Origin: Enchytraeus crypticus
Taxonomy: Eukaryota; Annelida; Clitellata; Enchytraeida; Enchytraeidae
Assembly: GCA_905160935.1 (NCBI GenBank)
Contig: CAJHZI010000493.1
Location: forward strand, 186,001 to 250,000
Length of the DNA stretch: 64,000 nt
Direction: 5' to 3'
The notes under the pieces were generated by a model. That model worked only from the letters and a program-made list of their open reading frames with translations, was not told where the DNA came from and made no database searches. The position numbers and the translations under genes are program-made. This document shows, piece after piece, positions 43,455 through 54,574 of this stretch; the stretch's first letter is position 1; every line of letters starts with the position of its first letter.

Positions 43455-43742
43455 CTTCTAGACATGTCGACTGCTGAACTAGCTTAGCTATCTAATCACA
43501 CGGGTCACAATGTTAGCACACACAAACGGAACTATCGTCTCCATCCGACATGTATTGAAATCACTAAAGTTGGCAAATTACTGCTCGCCATCGATGGTGA
43601 GAGTAATGAGGATGTTGAGCTGGACATTAGTAGAACAGACACATCTATAAAATCAGCATCAATAGAACAATCCTGTCAGCCTGATACAAGCAGTCAGGAG
43701 CCTACCATTGGTACGAATGTTCATTTTTACGAGCCATTATGA

Positions 43743-44224
43743 ATTTGCGTCTACTAGAAATGAGGGATATGCAGAATACATGCACAGATTTGTTGCGAAG
43801 TTTGACTGAAAATAAATTGAATAATTATTTAAGTTTAGTTACTGTTAACATACACAAGAAGCTTTGGAAACTGTTGATAAGATTGTAATTGACTTGTTCA
43901 GGTAACAATTAAGCTTCTCTAACTAATCTTCTTATTCCAAATTCTTATTTTGTGCTACATCGTAACCACTGCATACTTCAAAATACCTTTAAAAGTATTT
44001 TGAAAATACTTTGAAAAACACATTTTAAAAGTATTTTGAAAATAGAATAGTATTTTCTATTTTGAAATTACTTTTCTACCTTGAAAATTCTTTAGTGCCC
44101 ATCACTGGCCATAACCATACCTCATGTAGCCTATAGGTTGAGAAAATATAGGTAGTTTCTCATTGCCCTCCTCAGTTTTTGCTCAGTATAAAAAGAAAAT
44201 TCACATTAAAGAGAACTGAAATGA
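43743..44224. repeat. Spacer with a hAT-type terminus
   Basis: From 43985 to 44108 AAAAGTATTTTGAAAATA phrases recur in both directions and end in AGTGCCCATCACTG. Read on the minus strand, CAGTGATGGGCACT followed by AAAATACTTTT-like repeats is the typical end of certain hAT elements. The other end was not found. No gene is seen in the rest. Confidence 0.45.
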
Positions 44225-44530
44225 TACACCATGTTGATATCTAACACTTTTCATACCACATGTTTACATTGTTGGCTGCAGCCAGTGGTAATGTCGGTAA
44301 AACATTCAATTGAGGATCAGTATGTGCGGCGTTCAAGTCCAAGGCTCGCCTGTCACTAACATTGCTTTCAAGTGAGGAAACTGACGTTAACATAAGGTTT
44401 TTTAAACCGTTAGGTAATTTAGAACATCTGCCATGTAACCAGTCCAGTAAATGTCTGAGATTTTACTATCAGATCAGCGCAGCTGGGTTTCGAACCCACT
44501 AGGGTCAATTCTCCTCAGGATCTGTTATTT
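44225..44530 (-). repeat. SINE copy 2, split by another tRNA-like SINE
   Basis: Both ends match copy 3 at 48355-48530: ATACCACATGTTTA near 44256, and TTTCGAACCCACTAGGGT-like sequence near 44488. Between about 44270 and 44385 there is an insertion with its own tRNA-like boxes on the plus strand (AGTGGTAATGTCGG and GTTCAAGTCC), so one SINE has jumped into another. Confidence 0.6.
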
Positions 44531-44744
44531 AAAAATTCTTGACGTTATCCCTACGCTATTAAGACATTCTATAACATAATATAAAACAATAGTATAACAT
44601 TTATATAAAACTACGCTATAAGCTTATATTGATTACCATTAAATTATACTAGTGTTCAATTAACTTGACCATGTAAAGTACTAGTAAAATTTGGAGAAGT
44701 TGAAACTACTTACAAATGAAATGCAGGGAGCTTCATTTTCTTTA

Positions 44745-44884
44745 TTCATCTTTGAACTGATTTTCTAATTTTCGACTGTACACCGATTTTGACGTTCTTT
44801 TTGCCCACCGGCTTGAGTTTGATTCAATAATGCTCGATGTTGACATGGATGTCAGCAGCACTCCTAATTGTTGTTTTCTTTTAT
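44745..44884. repeat. Dispersed repeat shared with 63.8-63.9 kb
   Basis: The stretch with GGCTTGAGTTTGATTCAATA and TGCTCGATGTTGACATGGAT matches 63849-63930 closely (GGCTTGATTTTGTCTCAATA, TGCTCGATGTTGTCATTGAT). It ends at the border of the inverted-repeat transposon that follows. Nature unknown. Confidence 0.65.
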
Positions 44885-45743
44885 TAGTCGGGTAGAAATA
44901 AAAAAAACTGGGACATTTAACGTGTAAAGCCAAATTTATATTCATTGGAAGTGGAATTTTGAGCTGAATTCAAATATAAAGTTCCCCATTCATAGCACTA
45001 CTAATAAAAAAGTTATGTCCAAAAAACGAAAAATTAACAATTTTCATTTTCTCGAGAGATTTTCCAAGTGTTAAAAAATTATTGTAGGGCTACAAAACTC
45101 AGAAAATGAAATATTAATCATGTGTTGTAACAAATAAAGATAAAGCCAGAAATTAAAGCCAAATTTAATGTAAGTTTCTTGCTCGATAGCATATCAGTGA
45201 CCTGAAGAGTAAGGAAGCCTCTCATAATAAAGAGGATATTAAGATTACATGTGCTTTGATGCTGGGTCCATGAACAGTGGCATGCCTGAGTCCCAGCCAA
45301 ACTTAGGTTACTTGCAATTCATCCAGATCTGCAGAGTGGGGGAAGGGAAGGGATAGGGAATGGGCTGGCTATGCTAAGTTAAAGTTTAATTACGACACCA
45401 GCAGAACAACGAAGCGTTTTGAGTAGTTTCAGTACAAATGGTCTAATAACCATAATTAGACTATTTATAATAACTTAATTTAATAATTAATGATTTTTTA
45501 ATTAATCATAGGACTGATATGACTTGATATGTTATTTGAAAATTCTTATAAAAAAATACAAAAAAGAAATATAATTAACTATATTCCTTCTAAGATGCAC
45601 TGAAAGTCCACCAGTTTTCTCACAAATTACAAAAATGTTCTCCTTTGGGGAGGGGTGTATTAGCCCCTTCCTGTGCCCCCCTTCACCCCCTATTTTATGC
45701 CTGTCAGTGCAAAAATGATCCTCCCTACACACAAATTGCTTTT

Positions 45744-46507
45744 CTACCAATGTCCCTTAGAGTATGGGTATTGATGGAGGTAATCTAATGGGACTGGATT
45801 TGCTAATAAGCTAGTAGGTTCAGTGCGGCCCCAGTTCAGGGGCCGAAGGCAGTAGCGAAAAAATTTGAGCCCTCCTAGAATTTTTTTGGTTGAACCACTG
45901 TCCATGACATGTAGAAGCGTAGAGTATAAGCAAATCTCATCAGATGGATTAAAGTCTATAAGTGATAAAATAGTTTTGATAGAGTGATTGTTACATTTAC
46001 ACAGCCAGTTCATATGCCAAACCAAATGCAAATTCACAATTGGTGGCAATGTGCTTGGAAAAAGTAGCTGGCACAGTGGTTTAAATGTCATGGTGGTCAA
46101 ACTGTACATAGGCGTGTGGAAGATTGAAACAACGGGTATGGCTTTATTTCTACTTATTTTATGGGCCTTAAGGTGTCTCAAATTATGTGCCAGTGGCATT
46201 AAAGTATCTTGCTCAGTATTAGCAACTAGCACAGTGGAAGCGGCTATAATGCCCATATAACATGAAAAGTACCCGTGCCATCCAATGCAGCAACATTATG
46301 GTTTGCATTGTCTGCAACCCATTGTGTAAATACCTCAGGATATGGGTGAATATTCATATCAGAAGGATTCAAAGTTACAGTGGACTGTTTGAATCGTGAA
46401 ATTTCGTCATATGACACAGAGATAACTATACGTGCCAGCTGCTCAATTAATGGTTTGAATCCTATCAAGTGATCAACCGACACCCAAACCGAGAAGCAAT
46501 GGTACAA
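45744..46507 (-). pseudogene. Protein fragment of the inverted-repeat element, probable transposase
   Basis: Two overlapping frames that meet near 46250 read SVSYDEISRF, TQWVADNANHNVAALDGTGT, MGIIAAST, then KFKPLCQL, IDFNPSDEICLYSTLLHV. The pattern ADNxDHN-xxLDGxGTFHxMGII is familiar to me from large families of uncharacterised proteins in cnidarian and mollusc genomes, but I cannot name a described superfamily. Asp-Asn and Asp-Gly pairs might be catalytic. Given the flanking inverted repeats, a transposase is the natural inference. Confidence 0.5.
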
Positions 46508-46519
46508 TAATTGAGTGTG

Positions 46520-47944
46520 ACCGTGCAGCTTGAATGATACTCAGTCAAATGCTATTTTGCTTATTGGTAAATGGTGCTAATGAGCTGAGAAGCTGATGCT
46601 GAAGAGGAAGAAAGTAGTTCCTGTGCTCAATAGATAGGTACTGGCAGATAAGTATTCATATCATATTCTAATTCTCTGATCTCATTTGCAATCAATTTAG
46701 CTGCCACTGCTATGATTCTTTTACTCTCATCTGACATATCATCTTTCCTCTCCATATGCCACTTCTCACTAATTAAGTATGAGCTAAAATTGCGGAAACA
46801 AATCACACTTCTTCGTCCAGATATTCAGCAAACAGTATGTTATCATCACAGCGCTCAACAAGCTTTCTCTTCAGATGTTTTGCAGAATAGGCATTGCCAT
46901 CTGTAGTTATACCTTGCATTCTCTTAACTACATCTTGTATTGTATATAGATCTCATTCACAGTTCTCTCCCAACCACTCGCAAGTCTAAAAATACTGATT
47001 GATAATCTTCATTTAATCTAGGTCAGTGTATAGTCCCCGCACCAGCACCTTCCTTAGCTCTGCAGCTGACAAATTTCATATAACAAAGATTGTGATATAT
47101 GGCTTCATCTGCCGCTAAATCACAACACATTTCCATTCGTCCCATGACTTCAAATTCCCAGTTATCATTCCTTCTTCATCAACACTCTTGAACAGTGCTT
47201 CGCAGTTCTATTGACATTGCTGTATTGTATTCCTTTTGATCATTGATCTGATAATTCAAAGCAAAACAAGCATTGTGCTTTCCAGTTAAAAATCATAGAT
47301 GAACAAAGCTTTTTTCCTATAGAATCATTTATTGCATCTTGTTCCAGTTCCTGATTTTTTGTTTTAAGTTTATTATTTTTTCTTTTGTAGTATGGCTTTC
47401 TGCATCTGTTGAGCACTACAACTGGCTGATCACAACATGTTTGATGATGTAAAAGTTCATTATCATTGCGTGAAAGAGCACTTTCTAATAGTGTGTCAAA
47501 CCCCTGAGATCGTATAAAAGTCAGATCAGTTCGATCAGATCAGTTCATCAACATCAGTTGCATATAAAACACAATTAACGCATTGATTTTCCGGAAATTA
47601 TTTCTCTCGCAAATCTTCAGCCATCTCTCAAGAGCTTTAATTAGTTGATTCTTAATCCCTGGATAACTGTAACTAATTTTATTAATACCTACATTAATAA
47701 TCTAAGAATTTGTTAATTAAAACTATTCATTAGCTATAATTAACGAAATACAGTTCCGAAATTAATTAGTTCTAAGTTTTAATTACTTATATCCAATTAC
47801 ATGATTTAAATAACATATTGATAACGTGTAAGCAAGAAATCAATTAAAATTAATTTCTAATTTGCCAAACTTACAGCAAAACCTTACTATATCGCTCAAA
47901 AATAAACAAACATTACGTTGTTTTTGTTCTTATTTATAGTAGAT
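46520..47944. other. Interior of the inverted-repeat element, no clear frame
   Basis: Likely the upstream minus-strand coding part, now full of stops. Short open pieces can be seen on the minus strand around 46600-46900. Between 47500 and 47560 GATCAGTTC is repeated. Nothing else is recognised. Confidence 0.4.
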
Positions 47945-48354
47945 ATTATTCAACAAAATCAGTCATGTTAAAATGGATATAACTTTTTTCCCCGAGGTCC
48001 TAGAAACGGGGAACTTTTCATACGAGTAGTCCTTAACATCCTCTACAACTACACAAAAATTCAGCTTTATACATTAAATGTCCGGGTATCACTATTTTGT
48101 GATTTTATCTACCCGACTATATGCCTGCAGTTTGAAAAGTACCAGTAAATTTGTAAACAAAATAGCATATCAAGAACTATGATCAATTCAGCATTTCCAA
48201 GTCTTCTTCTTCAAGTGCAACAACAACAACAATTAGAGTAGCAATGCACATGAACATGAAAGACAAATCAATGTCGGAAAAGATCGGAGAACTTTGAAGC
48301 CGTTTAGGGTCATCTGGTGATTAAACAAAAGTAAAGTAAACTCGCTTTATAATG

Positions 48355-48530
48355 AAATGATCAACTACGTTGATATCTATCACTTTTTAATACCACATGT
48401 TTAAACCTTTAGGCAATTATTCCATTTTCCGAGTAACCAGTCCAGTGAATTTCCGAGAATTTACTCTCAGAAAAACGCGGCCGGGATTCGAACCCACAAG
48501 GGTTCAATTCACCTCAGGATTTATAGAAAA
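48355..48530 (-). repeat. tRNA-like SINE copy 3, complete
   Basis: This is the best copy. On the minus strand it has the B-box GGTTCGAATCC near 48490-48503 and continues to the GATATCAACGTAGTTGAT end near 48360. It matches window positions 1-168. On its outer side lies AAAGTAAAGTAAACTCGCTT. Confidence 0.65.
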
Positions 48531-48579
48531 AACAATGTATATAAAATATTTATAAAATCAATTAAAGTTTAATTACGCT

Positions 48580-49385
48580 AATGAGGAATCGGCTCGGCTG
48601 CAAAGCACGCAAGAGCTTACAGCAAAGCTAGCATGCGTAAATTCTGCTGTTGACCACCTGAGCATTAATTATGCTAATGCAGCTGCCCAAAGGTCTCGTG
48701 ATACACCTGTCCACGCACCCGACAGAACTGTTAAGTTACCTCGTCTGCAACAATCAAGTCAATGGATTATGAAACAGCTGACGGCGAATCAGAGGAGGGC
48801 ACCTGGACTAAGCTACTACTCGTAAGAAACACAGAGTTACCGAAGCCCAGCTCTCTCCGCCCAACCCTAACGAAACCAATCGTAATGTAAACATTGTAGC
48901 AGGAAACAGTCAATTATGGAGTTATAGAGTGTCAAACTCTCCTCCACCTAAACAACCAACATCCACCAAAAAGTTGTTTAAAATTGTCGGCAAGTCTACT
49001 CAACCATCAAACAACAGCGACACATCTGTGGCTAATGTTAAATCAGCCAAACCCTATATTAAAAAAGGGTCCTTGGTATCTACAACGTAGATATCTCCGA
49101 GTCTGTGGCTTCCATAGAATCATCTATAGCAGCAACATGTGGATGCCCCCTATATCCTGCTTCCATTTAAAATCGAGAGATGAACGCTCCAACGCCTTTC
49201 GAGTATGTATAAATGAGAATATATTAGAAAAGTTTCTCAACTCGACTCTTCTATGGTCAAGTGGAATTATCATCAAGCAGTGGAATTTTACAGCGAAGAT
49301 AACTAACACCCAAACTAGCACCTCAACCTCTCAAGCAACTACCACCTCTGCTCCAGTGTCATCTACATGTATAGTCCTAATACAT
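48580..49385 (+). pseudogene. LINE ORF1 remnant
   Basis: A broken frame begins ESARLQSTQELTAKLACVN (helical) and goes through FKIVGKSTQPSNNSD. It ends with an RRM-like tail, SNAFRVCINENILEKFLNST and GIIIKQWNF. This resembles the ORF1 of the second LINE, with frame changes near 48785, 49060 and 49150. It overlaps ORF2 by about 19 bases. Confidence 0.6.
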
Positions 49386-52300
49386 TAAAAATGGCTCATC
49401 TTAATATTAACTCGGATCTTTCTGATTATAATAATGCCTACTCAAATTCTTTACTTGATAATGATTTAATTATTAATTCTAAGATTGGTTATTATAACTA
49501 TGCAGAATCTTATAAATATCTCCAATCCACATCTAACATATCTATTTTGTCTGTGTTTCATGTTAATATACGAAGTCTTAACGCTAACCATAGTAAACGT
49601 AAGGAGCTACTATGTTCCTATAATAATAAATTTGATGTTATAGCTTTGTCGGAACTATGGTCAACTAATATCAATTATTTTGATTCTATGTTCGAGGATT
49701 ATAATTTCATTCATAGTACCCCAAAATCTGGCAAAGTTGGTGGTGTTGGTTTTTTAATTAAGAAACATTTATGTTACAATGTTATTCATTCTTCTGCGGA
49801 ATCCAATTTTTTGGTCCTCTTGCAGAACACCTGGTTATTAATATTTCAGCTAATAATCATATATTTCGGATTTACCTATTTTATCGCCATCCGTCTACGT
49901 GTATTTCCAAATGTAATATCTTATTAGCAAAATTTATGAATATTATTAAACCTTTAAAAAGAAGTCTAATACTTGGTGACATAAACGTTAATCTTAATAA
50001 TTATAACTCTAATATGCATGTTAATGATTATGTTAATCGCTTGATAACTTAAATTTCAATTGTTATTCAATATTACCTACTCACTGTGGTAAAGATTTTG
50101 CTACAGTGATTGACCATGTTTTTTTCTAATTTTGGAATAACCAGTGATGGTCAAAGTTTAATTAAATCTTTAACTATTGTCAGTGACATATCTGACCATT
50201 ACGCTAATTTGATTATAATTACTTCCAAAGAAAAGTTACTCAATTATGCCGATCGGCCACTTAGAAGGATTTTCAACGCGAAAAACATTGAGTCTTTCCA
50301 GAATAATTTATATAAGATTAGTTAGTCTCAAATTTTGCTAATGAATGATTTAGATGGGATGTTAGACTTCTTAATTAACACCATTGAGGAGGTTTCAAAA
50401 GCTAATATGCCTCTAACACGCTGTTCAAGGAAGAAATTTAAAGATAAAAGTTGGATAAATAATGAACTAAAGAAAAAAATTAAACATAAGAATTCTTTAT
50501 TTTTTAAAGCTAAGCAATCAAGCAAAGAAGAGGATATGAAACTCTATAAAGCCTATAAAAAAGATCTTGATAGAATCATCAAAAATACCCAAATTGAATA
50601 TTGTAAAAATCTTCTTGACTCGCGAAAAAATTCCATCAACAATATATGAAAAACCCTTAATAATATTTGCAGCTTTAAAAAAGCGTTGCAACTCCCAAAT
50701 TGGTTATGTGATAAAAGACACTAAAAAATATACAATCAAAAGGAAATAGTTGAAACTTTTAATGAATGTTTTTCTGAAATTGGGTCAAAATTAGCGTCCA
50801 AATTTAACTCCCATAACTCAACTAATATTAATTTTAAGCAATATTTGTCATTATCTTGCCAAAATTCGTTATTTCTTAAACCTGCCACCACCAATGAAGT
50901 CTTCAATGAGTTTTCCATATATTCATAAAAAAGCGCTGTAACTCCCAAATTGGTTATGTGATAAAAGACACTAAAAATATACAATCAAAGGGAAATAGTT
51001 GAATTGTTAATGAATATTTTCTGAAATTGGGTCAAAATTAGCGTCCAAATTTAACTCTCATAACTCAACTAATATTAATTTTAAGCAATATTTGCCATTA
51101 CCTTGCCAAAATTCATTATTTCTTAAACCTGCCACCACCAATGAAGTCTTCAACACCATCCTGGCGCTTAAAAAAACTAATTCGACAGGTCCTGATGGCC
51201 TATCTAATAAAATTCTACAACTATCCTCAGACTTTATTGCTGAACCATTAACACACATAATTAATCGAACTTTTATTACTGGTGTGTTCCCTACTAGATT
51301 TAAGACAGCCAAAGTTATCCCAGTTTTTAAATCAGGAAAAAGTGACGATGTACAAAATTTTAGACCTATTTCTTTGCTAGACAACCTCAGTAAATTTTTG
51401 AAAGACTAGTATATAACAGAATTATTGAATTTTTTGAACGACATAATACACTTTCTGAAAATCAATTTGGTTTCAGAAAAGGGCACTCTGCAGTAGACGC
51501 AATTTTCAGTAGTTTAAATATGATACGTTCTCAGAAAGGCAATAAAAATCATACACTGGGACTCTTTCTAGACCTCAGCAAAGCATTTGACACGGTCGAT
51601 CATGACATCCTCCTAAATAAATTAGAAAAGTATGGTATAAGAGGTTTACCACTCAGTTGGCTAACCTCGTATCTTACAAATAGACAGCAATATTCAGTTA
51701 TAGGCGACTCAGTTTCTTCCACTAAAACCCATCTCAGTTCCACAAGGCTCTATATTAGGGCCTTTGCTTTTCCTAATATATGTCAATGATGTCCATCATA
51801 CGTGCCCGGACATTTCATTCAAACTTTTTGCCGATGATTCAAATGCTTTTATTAAAGGAAATAACTTGATAGATTTGTTTGCATGTGCCAATTCGGCTAG
51901 TAAAAAAATTTGTAACTGGTTCCAAAGTAATCGTTTAACTATTAATACAGCTAAATCAGCATATATTGTTTTCTTTCCGTCTACCAATGACGAAGCGTAT
52001 ATACGTGATAACAATCTTACATTATTTATGGACGATAATCAAATTGCAAGAGTTAATTATATTAAATTCCTTGGTGTAGAAATTGCCGAACATTTAAGTT
52101 TTAAAAATCATATCGAAAAAATTACAAAAACTGTTAAAAGTGCTAACGGATTACTCTTTAATCGAAGAGAATTTATACCAATGTCCTGTCGCAGAAACTT
52201 GTATCTCTATGATATATTCGCATGTAAGATATTGCATTGAAATTTATGGTTATGCCACTTGGAATGTTTTACAACCACTACATATTGCTTGTAACAGAGT

Positions 52301-52676
52301 TCTGCGAACCTTGCAGGGAAGTCATCGTTACTGTAATGTTAAAGATCTTTATGTTTCTTATGATATTTTGCCAGTTCATCTATTGCATAAATACTGTGTA
52401 GCCAAGTTGATTCATATATGTATTAGCAGTAATCTACCTAAGTCTACAGTATTGGCTAATATATTTGATCTCAACCATTCTAACCATAATTATTCAACTA
52501 GACTGCTTGACTCCAACTATCTGTTTAAAAAATCCAATGTGTCATTCTATAAATCTTATGTAAATGAGGCATGTACGGACTGGAATAAAATTCCACCAAT
52601 ATTACACAACATCAAATTGCTATCAACCTTTTCTAGAGAATTTAAACAGTATTTATTAGAAAATTTGTCACAATAA
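49367..52676 (+). pseudogene. LINE ORF2: endonuclease and reverse transcriptase, broken
   Basis: Endonuclease motifs: SVFHVNIRSLNANHSKR, VIALSELWSTN, SGKVGGVGFLI, SLILGDINVNL. Reverse transcriptase motifs: [43 protein letters not shown] and catalytic KLFADDSNAF at about 51820. The C-terminal part includes IEIYGYATWNVLQPLH and ACTDWNKIPP. Breaks occur near 49820, 50052, 50330, 50650, a 250-bp duplication at 50677, 51408, 51750 and 52230. The catalytic box is intact. Confidence 0.85.
50677..51152 (+). repeat. Tandem duplication, 250-bp period
   Basis: AACTCCCAAATTGGTTATGT at 50691 recurs at 50941. About 225 bases are alike, with scattered differences. It sits in the linker before the LINE reverse transcriptase. 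Confidence 0.85.
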
Positions 52677-53702
52677 GAAAAATTGTTTTTTTTCTCATTC
52701 AACTTCTGCTTTGTTGTAATTTAAAATCTTCTATGATTGACACTTTCACTCTTTTATTTTGATTAAAAGTTTGATTTAGACATGTGGGACGCTTGTTAGC
52801 GGGGTGATTGATATCCGGGTGGTCAACTCGATAGGGTGTTATGCCCCCTCATTAATGGCCTGGTTTTTGCATGTATTAGAGTGCCTGCCTTTGCGTTTTA
52901 CTTTGTACCTTTATGTTATTCGAAATATGTTGACTGTCGTGCTGTGTGATATGTGAACAAAATCGTGTTGTGAAATGCTAATATTTTGTCTTCTGGAGAT
53001 TTACCAATATGATATCCAATCCAATCAGAACAGAGCCATCAACCCCATGAGCTTCCAGTTTACAAAACAATCTTTCATCTCTTCACACGGCCTTTGCCAA
53101 TGTATGCCTATATATCTTATCTATTAAAATATTGTTTATATCTTAGAGTACTTACTGTAATCTATCTTATTAAATATTGTAGATATGTTCTCTATTAAAA
53201 TAGTGATGCCTATTTTGTATGCAAAAGTTCACATATTATCATTATTTTTCTTATTTTTTCTTTAAGTTCACTATGGTTCACATTTAGTTTATGTTTTTCC
53301 TGTTGCATTTGCTTGTTTGTGTGTTGTGTAGGCTATGCTATGTGAACTTTACAGGGTTGAATGATCCTTTTTGGTGTTGTTATTAAATTGAATATATCAT
53401 GCTGTCTACTAAGTCATTACTACTCAGTCTACTCTCATGCTCAGCAAGAGCTCTCCATGCACCAAAAAGGTGATCCCAGAGCAAAAGCTGTGAATAAGCC
53501 TTACCAATCCCACACTTAGTTTTAGCCTGCCTTGTGGTTTGAAATGTTTTATGAAGCTCTAACTGATTTTACTATAAAGATTAATTAAACATGGGCGGCC
53601 TAATTGTTTTATTCCTCATGTTTCATAATGTTGTCTATTTTCCGTTAATCGCTTCAAGAAACTATAATGTTTGAATTTGTTTCATATTTATTTCTACTTT
53701 AG
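52677..53702. other. No gene seen; LINE tail and intron-like DNA
   Basis: AT-rich sequence. Near 53115-53205 the phrases ATCTTATCTATTAAAATATTG and ATCTTATTAAATATTG repeat. A splice-acceptor-like TTTCTACTTTAG ends at 53702 just before the next gene's first recognised exon. Confidence 0.5.
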
Positions 53703-53761
53703 ATATTTCACTTATAGTAGGGGTACGTACTTTGTCACAAAGTATTTACATTCCGCTAAAA

Positions 53762-54310
53762 ATGGCATATATGAATCTAATTAACTCCTTCAAGCAGCTA
53801 TTTAAGAATGATGATGAGCCCAGAAAAGATGGTTTGATGGATGGTGATAAAGAAACTGCGGCTAGTAAAATCGAAAATATGGGGAAAAAAAAAAAAAAAA
53901 TAGTCAAAGTGACAAAATTTAAGGTAAGCCTGTTAATTTTTTCCTGTATTCCTCTGTCGTCATAAATCTCTAGTGCTTCTATTCCTTAAATTCATTAAGA
54001 ATTGCTCATGAAGTAGTACACTTTTTTCAATATCGAAAGCTTGTATTATTATTAAAATAGAGATGTTAAGAGCTCACCGATGCTCTTAAAATTTACATCT
54101 AGGACTTGCCCAGCAGTTAATCTCTCAAACAGAGAAATTTCCTTTGAATAGCTTTAATAATAAGAAATTAATAGGGCTGACCCTGCAGTTAATCTCTCAA
54201 TCAGTTTGAATATCTTTAATAATAGGAAGTTTATAGATTTATGAATATGAGTCTAGGGGTGTACAGGATTTGATTTTTTCAAATCCACATACATATAGTA
54301 TATATATACA

Positions 54311-54352
<42 letters not shown>

Positions 54353-54499
54353 ATATTATATTACATGTGTATATATATCTAATATATATATATATATATT
54401 ATATATATATGGAATATATAATATGTATAATATATCTAGGAGCTCTTATATATATATGTCTATATATATGTATGATATAGATATAATAAATATAGATAT

Positions 54500-54574
<75 letters not shown>

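Larger units (their letters stand above)
37803..43742 (+). pseudogene. Split tyrosine-recombinase-like gene, two exons, mutated
   Basis: Exon 1 (37803-38824) and exon 2 (43455-43742) join in phase 0 at CAG/gttaat and ttttaacag/CTT. Motifs suggest a phage-integrase/Crypton-like fold: NARLGAEVAELTIDDY as box I with Arg, TTTRMRKHLATVAQ as box II with Arg and His, then in exon 2 HTGHNVSTHKRNYRL with the His and candidate Tyr nucleophile. Proteins of this kind are multiplied in several animal genomes and remain uncharacterised. Lesions: TAA at 37965 and 38268, a frame change near 38619, a stop near 38730 and TAG at 43485. The 4.6-kb intron carries a LINE. Confidence 0.7.
44885..48121 (-). mobile_element. 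Unclassified DNA transposon with long terminal inverted repeats
   Basis: About 170 bases at the left end (from TAGTCGGGTAGAAATAAA at 44885, with GGACATTTAA and AAAGTTCCCC further in) are the imperfect reverse complement of the right end at about 47945-48121 (ending TCTACCCGACTA). Inside, minus-strand coding is found at 45744-46507. A target duplication could not be recognised. The element is old. A 60-bp stretch near 45148 recurs at 58353. Confidence 0.65.
48580..52676 (+). mobile_element. CR1/Jockey-group LINE, fairly complete but broken
   Basis: ORF1 remains (48580-49385), an endonuclease (49367-50050), a duplicated linker and a reverse transcriptase to 52676 are in order. About 1 kb of non-coding DNA follows, part of which may be its 3' untranslated region. 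No target duplication was found. Confidence 0.75.

Noticed and set aside
45988..46260. Plus-strand frame opposite the inverted-repeat element's protein
   Set aside because: The minus-strand frames carry the recognised protein pattern, so this is a shadow.
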